Below are positions 6,901-7,212 of a DNA stretch of 7,212 bases, piece by piece. The stretch lies in the NCBI GenBank assembly GCA_965371945.1, contig CBDVAK010000178.1, forward strand, positions 1 to 7,212. Direction: 5' to 3'. Source of the stretch: CBDVAK01 sp965371945 (GTDB taxonomy: Bacteria > Pseudomonadota > Gammaproteobacteria > Competibacterales > JAHEDQ01). Under the pieces are notes generated by a model. The model worked only from the letters and a program-made list of their open reading frames with translations. It was not told where the DNA came from and ran no database searches. The position numbers and the translations under genes are program-made. Position 1 is the stretch's first letter; every line of letters begins with the position of its first letter.

Positions 6901-7208
6901 GACCCATCGTCCTCACCACGCTCACCACCACCCTGGGTCTGATGCCCATGGCGTTGGGATTCCCCAGCTACTCACTGGTCTGGGGCAGCATGGCCTCGAC
7001 TTTCGTTACCGGCCTGGCCACCGCCACCTTCCTGACCCTGTTCATCGTGCCGGTGGAATGGGATCTGCTGATGGGTCTCAAGGAGCGCTGGGCGCGGCGG
7101 CGCGGCACCAGCAGCGCAACGGGCGCCGGCCACGATGGTGCCATCGCAGACGACCAGGCGATTGGCGATCCGAAACCACTCACCAGGACCAACCGGCGCC
7201 AGCAATAA
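3978..7208 (+). CDS. RND efflux transporter permease, AcrB/HAE1-like
   Basis: Inner-membrane proton-driven exporter of 1,076 residues, full length for the family, that takes substrates from the periplasm and outer leaflet as a trimer. It shows the two-fold RND plan: TM1 about 11-31, a large periplasmic loop about 35-337, TM2-TM6 about 338-482, TM7 about 528-550, a second loop about 555-871, TM8-TM12 about 876-1030, then a hydrophilic tail of about 40 residues. TM4 carries G-I-I-V-D402-D403-A-I-V-V-V-E-N, the paired aspartates of the proton relay. TM10 reads G-V-V-V-N943-D944-S-L-V-L-V-D, so AcrB Lys940 is replaced by Asn. The conserved R-I-R973-L-R-P motif before TM11 is intact and R973 aligns with AcrB Arg971. 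An in-frame TAG at 3969-3971 rules out any start far upstream; GGGTA at 3966-3970 is a plausible ribosome site seven bases before ATG. Likely substrates are hydrophobic or amphipathic compounds (inference). Stop TAA is at 7206-7208; no terminator can be seen in the four remaining bases. Confidence 0.95.
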   Translation: MRALIRFTLRQTVLFNLLFVLLMVAGLYSVMQLPLERYPNVNFGKVIITTYYPGAAPRDVEALVTREIEDALEGLEDIEFIRGTSFRLYSQVLVKFRDDVDYDARYNELRFRILSMLDKLPSEVDPPEFTQIKTSAWLPVVAVNLVGDRSNRALSLMAKELKIPLEGIPGIQEVRLEGEYPREFHVYLDPTRMSALGISYDQVALALQAANASIPAGDYTDDSGEFVVRVDERFRDRQQVLDTVIRRDQDGSFVRVADVASDARLDYRDPSVIASVNGVRAVTLKVIKTDDGNSLAIFDAVQKALNEAAPTLEKQGVSLVLTQDSTTYIEESVGTLGWNLAVGIVLVSLMIWYFMGFRNAALTTVGIPFSFLVTMVLMYLTGNSLNEITLFSFVLVSGIIVDDAIVVVENIYRRVQEGDPINTAIVEGTAEVGIPVIAATATTVAAFLPMLLMTGSTGEFFALIPKAVSFAIIASLIECLLILPIHFKDYGPRPGSVPDPDRDNLLMRMLRTATNRLINVTLRFRFTSLTLVLLAFVVAIALLGVSITGVAPLIRIKFFPDDYNLYYAFVEAPPDTALEITAGKTREIARFVMADGPGYARSAAGFAGFTVSEQYEQRFGHNMGTVMVALPKKEDRLFDDPLAHLDQMRERLTTEFSVDSYRITIRAEKDGPPTDKDLNIRAVGSNEASVSQLADDLMAALRANPELSPWLLQLADDRGQAARVFRLAVDQARAQENGLTVADVARLASSVLDGRYIGKFRTRDEEIDLRLRIDPEFLDNPEAALQVPMLEHPAGPVYLGDIVRPQALSEPGELHRYQKQRSLSISANIASGAPISSPGVVNWVRNWYQQVRDRYPGATLTFGGEYEATQRSYTSLAYAFGLAVLIIYLILATQFHSYAQPLIILSAVIFSIIGVVFGKFVTQSLFTVNSFIAVVGVTGVVVNDSLVLVDFINRGYRNGLSRRQAIREGIRIRLRPIVLTTLTTTLGLMPMALGFPSYSLVWGSMASTFVTGLATATFLTLFIVPVEWDLLMGLKERWARRRGTSSATGAGHDGAIADDQAIGDPKPLTRTNRRQQ

Positions 7209-7212
7209 CCTC

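Noticed and set aside
1..7212. CRISPR array, tRNA, rRNA, integron or phage attachment site
   Set aside because: Nearly all of the window is accounted for by four coding regions, and the only intergenic stretch over 100 bases contains no spaced repeat array or tRNA-like fold.

Overview
The window looks like chromosomal DNA of a GC-rich Gram-negative bacterium, most probably a gammaproteobacterium. The evidence is a periplasmic haem-type fatty acid isomerase with an outer-membrane lipoprotein signal, an RND-type tripartite efflux pump, and tight gene packing with a G/C-biased third codon position. I cannot name a genus from the sequence alone.

Layout. Bases 1-2087, read leftwards, hold a fatty acid cis/trans isomerase gene (cti) that runs off the left edge. 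No stop codon is seen in 695 codons, and roughly the last tenth of the protein lies outside the window. Bases 2088-2269 form a divergent intergenic region with a tandem pair of operator-like sequences next to the rightward gene. From 2270 three genes read rightwards: a TetR-family regulator with a CecR/CerR-type C-terminal domain (2270-2944), an RND periplasmic adaptor that overlaps it by ATGA (2941-3939), and, after a 38-base gap, a full-length RND inner-membrane permease (3978-7208). No outer-membrane channel gene, RNA gene, insertion sequence or CRISPR array is visible.

How the parts fit. Cti converts cis unsaturated phospholipid acyl chains to trans in place, which rapidly rigidifies the membrane under solvent, heat or toxic hydrophobic stress. 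RND pumps export hydrophobic toxicants across both membranes. Both are classic defences against membrane-active solvents, and here they sit head to head across one regulatory region beside a TetR-type repressor. The simplest model (inference) is a membrane-stress locus in which the regulator represses its own operon, including the pump, and may or may not also affect cti.

Most notable points: the isomerase carries a lipobox ahead of its CxxCH haem motif; two 20-base operator-like repeats lie 26 bases apart and overlap the candidate promoter; the adaptor has a clear R-x3-L-x6-S TolC-docking motif although no channel gene is present; and the permease has Asn in place of the TM10 proton-relay lysine of AcrB. 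The protein families themselves are known. I found no wholly unknown system.
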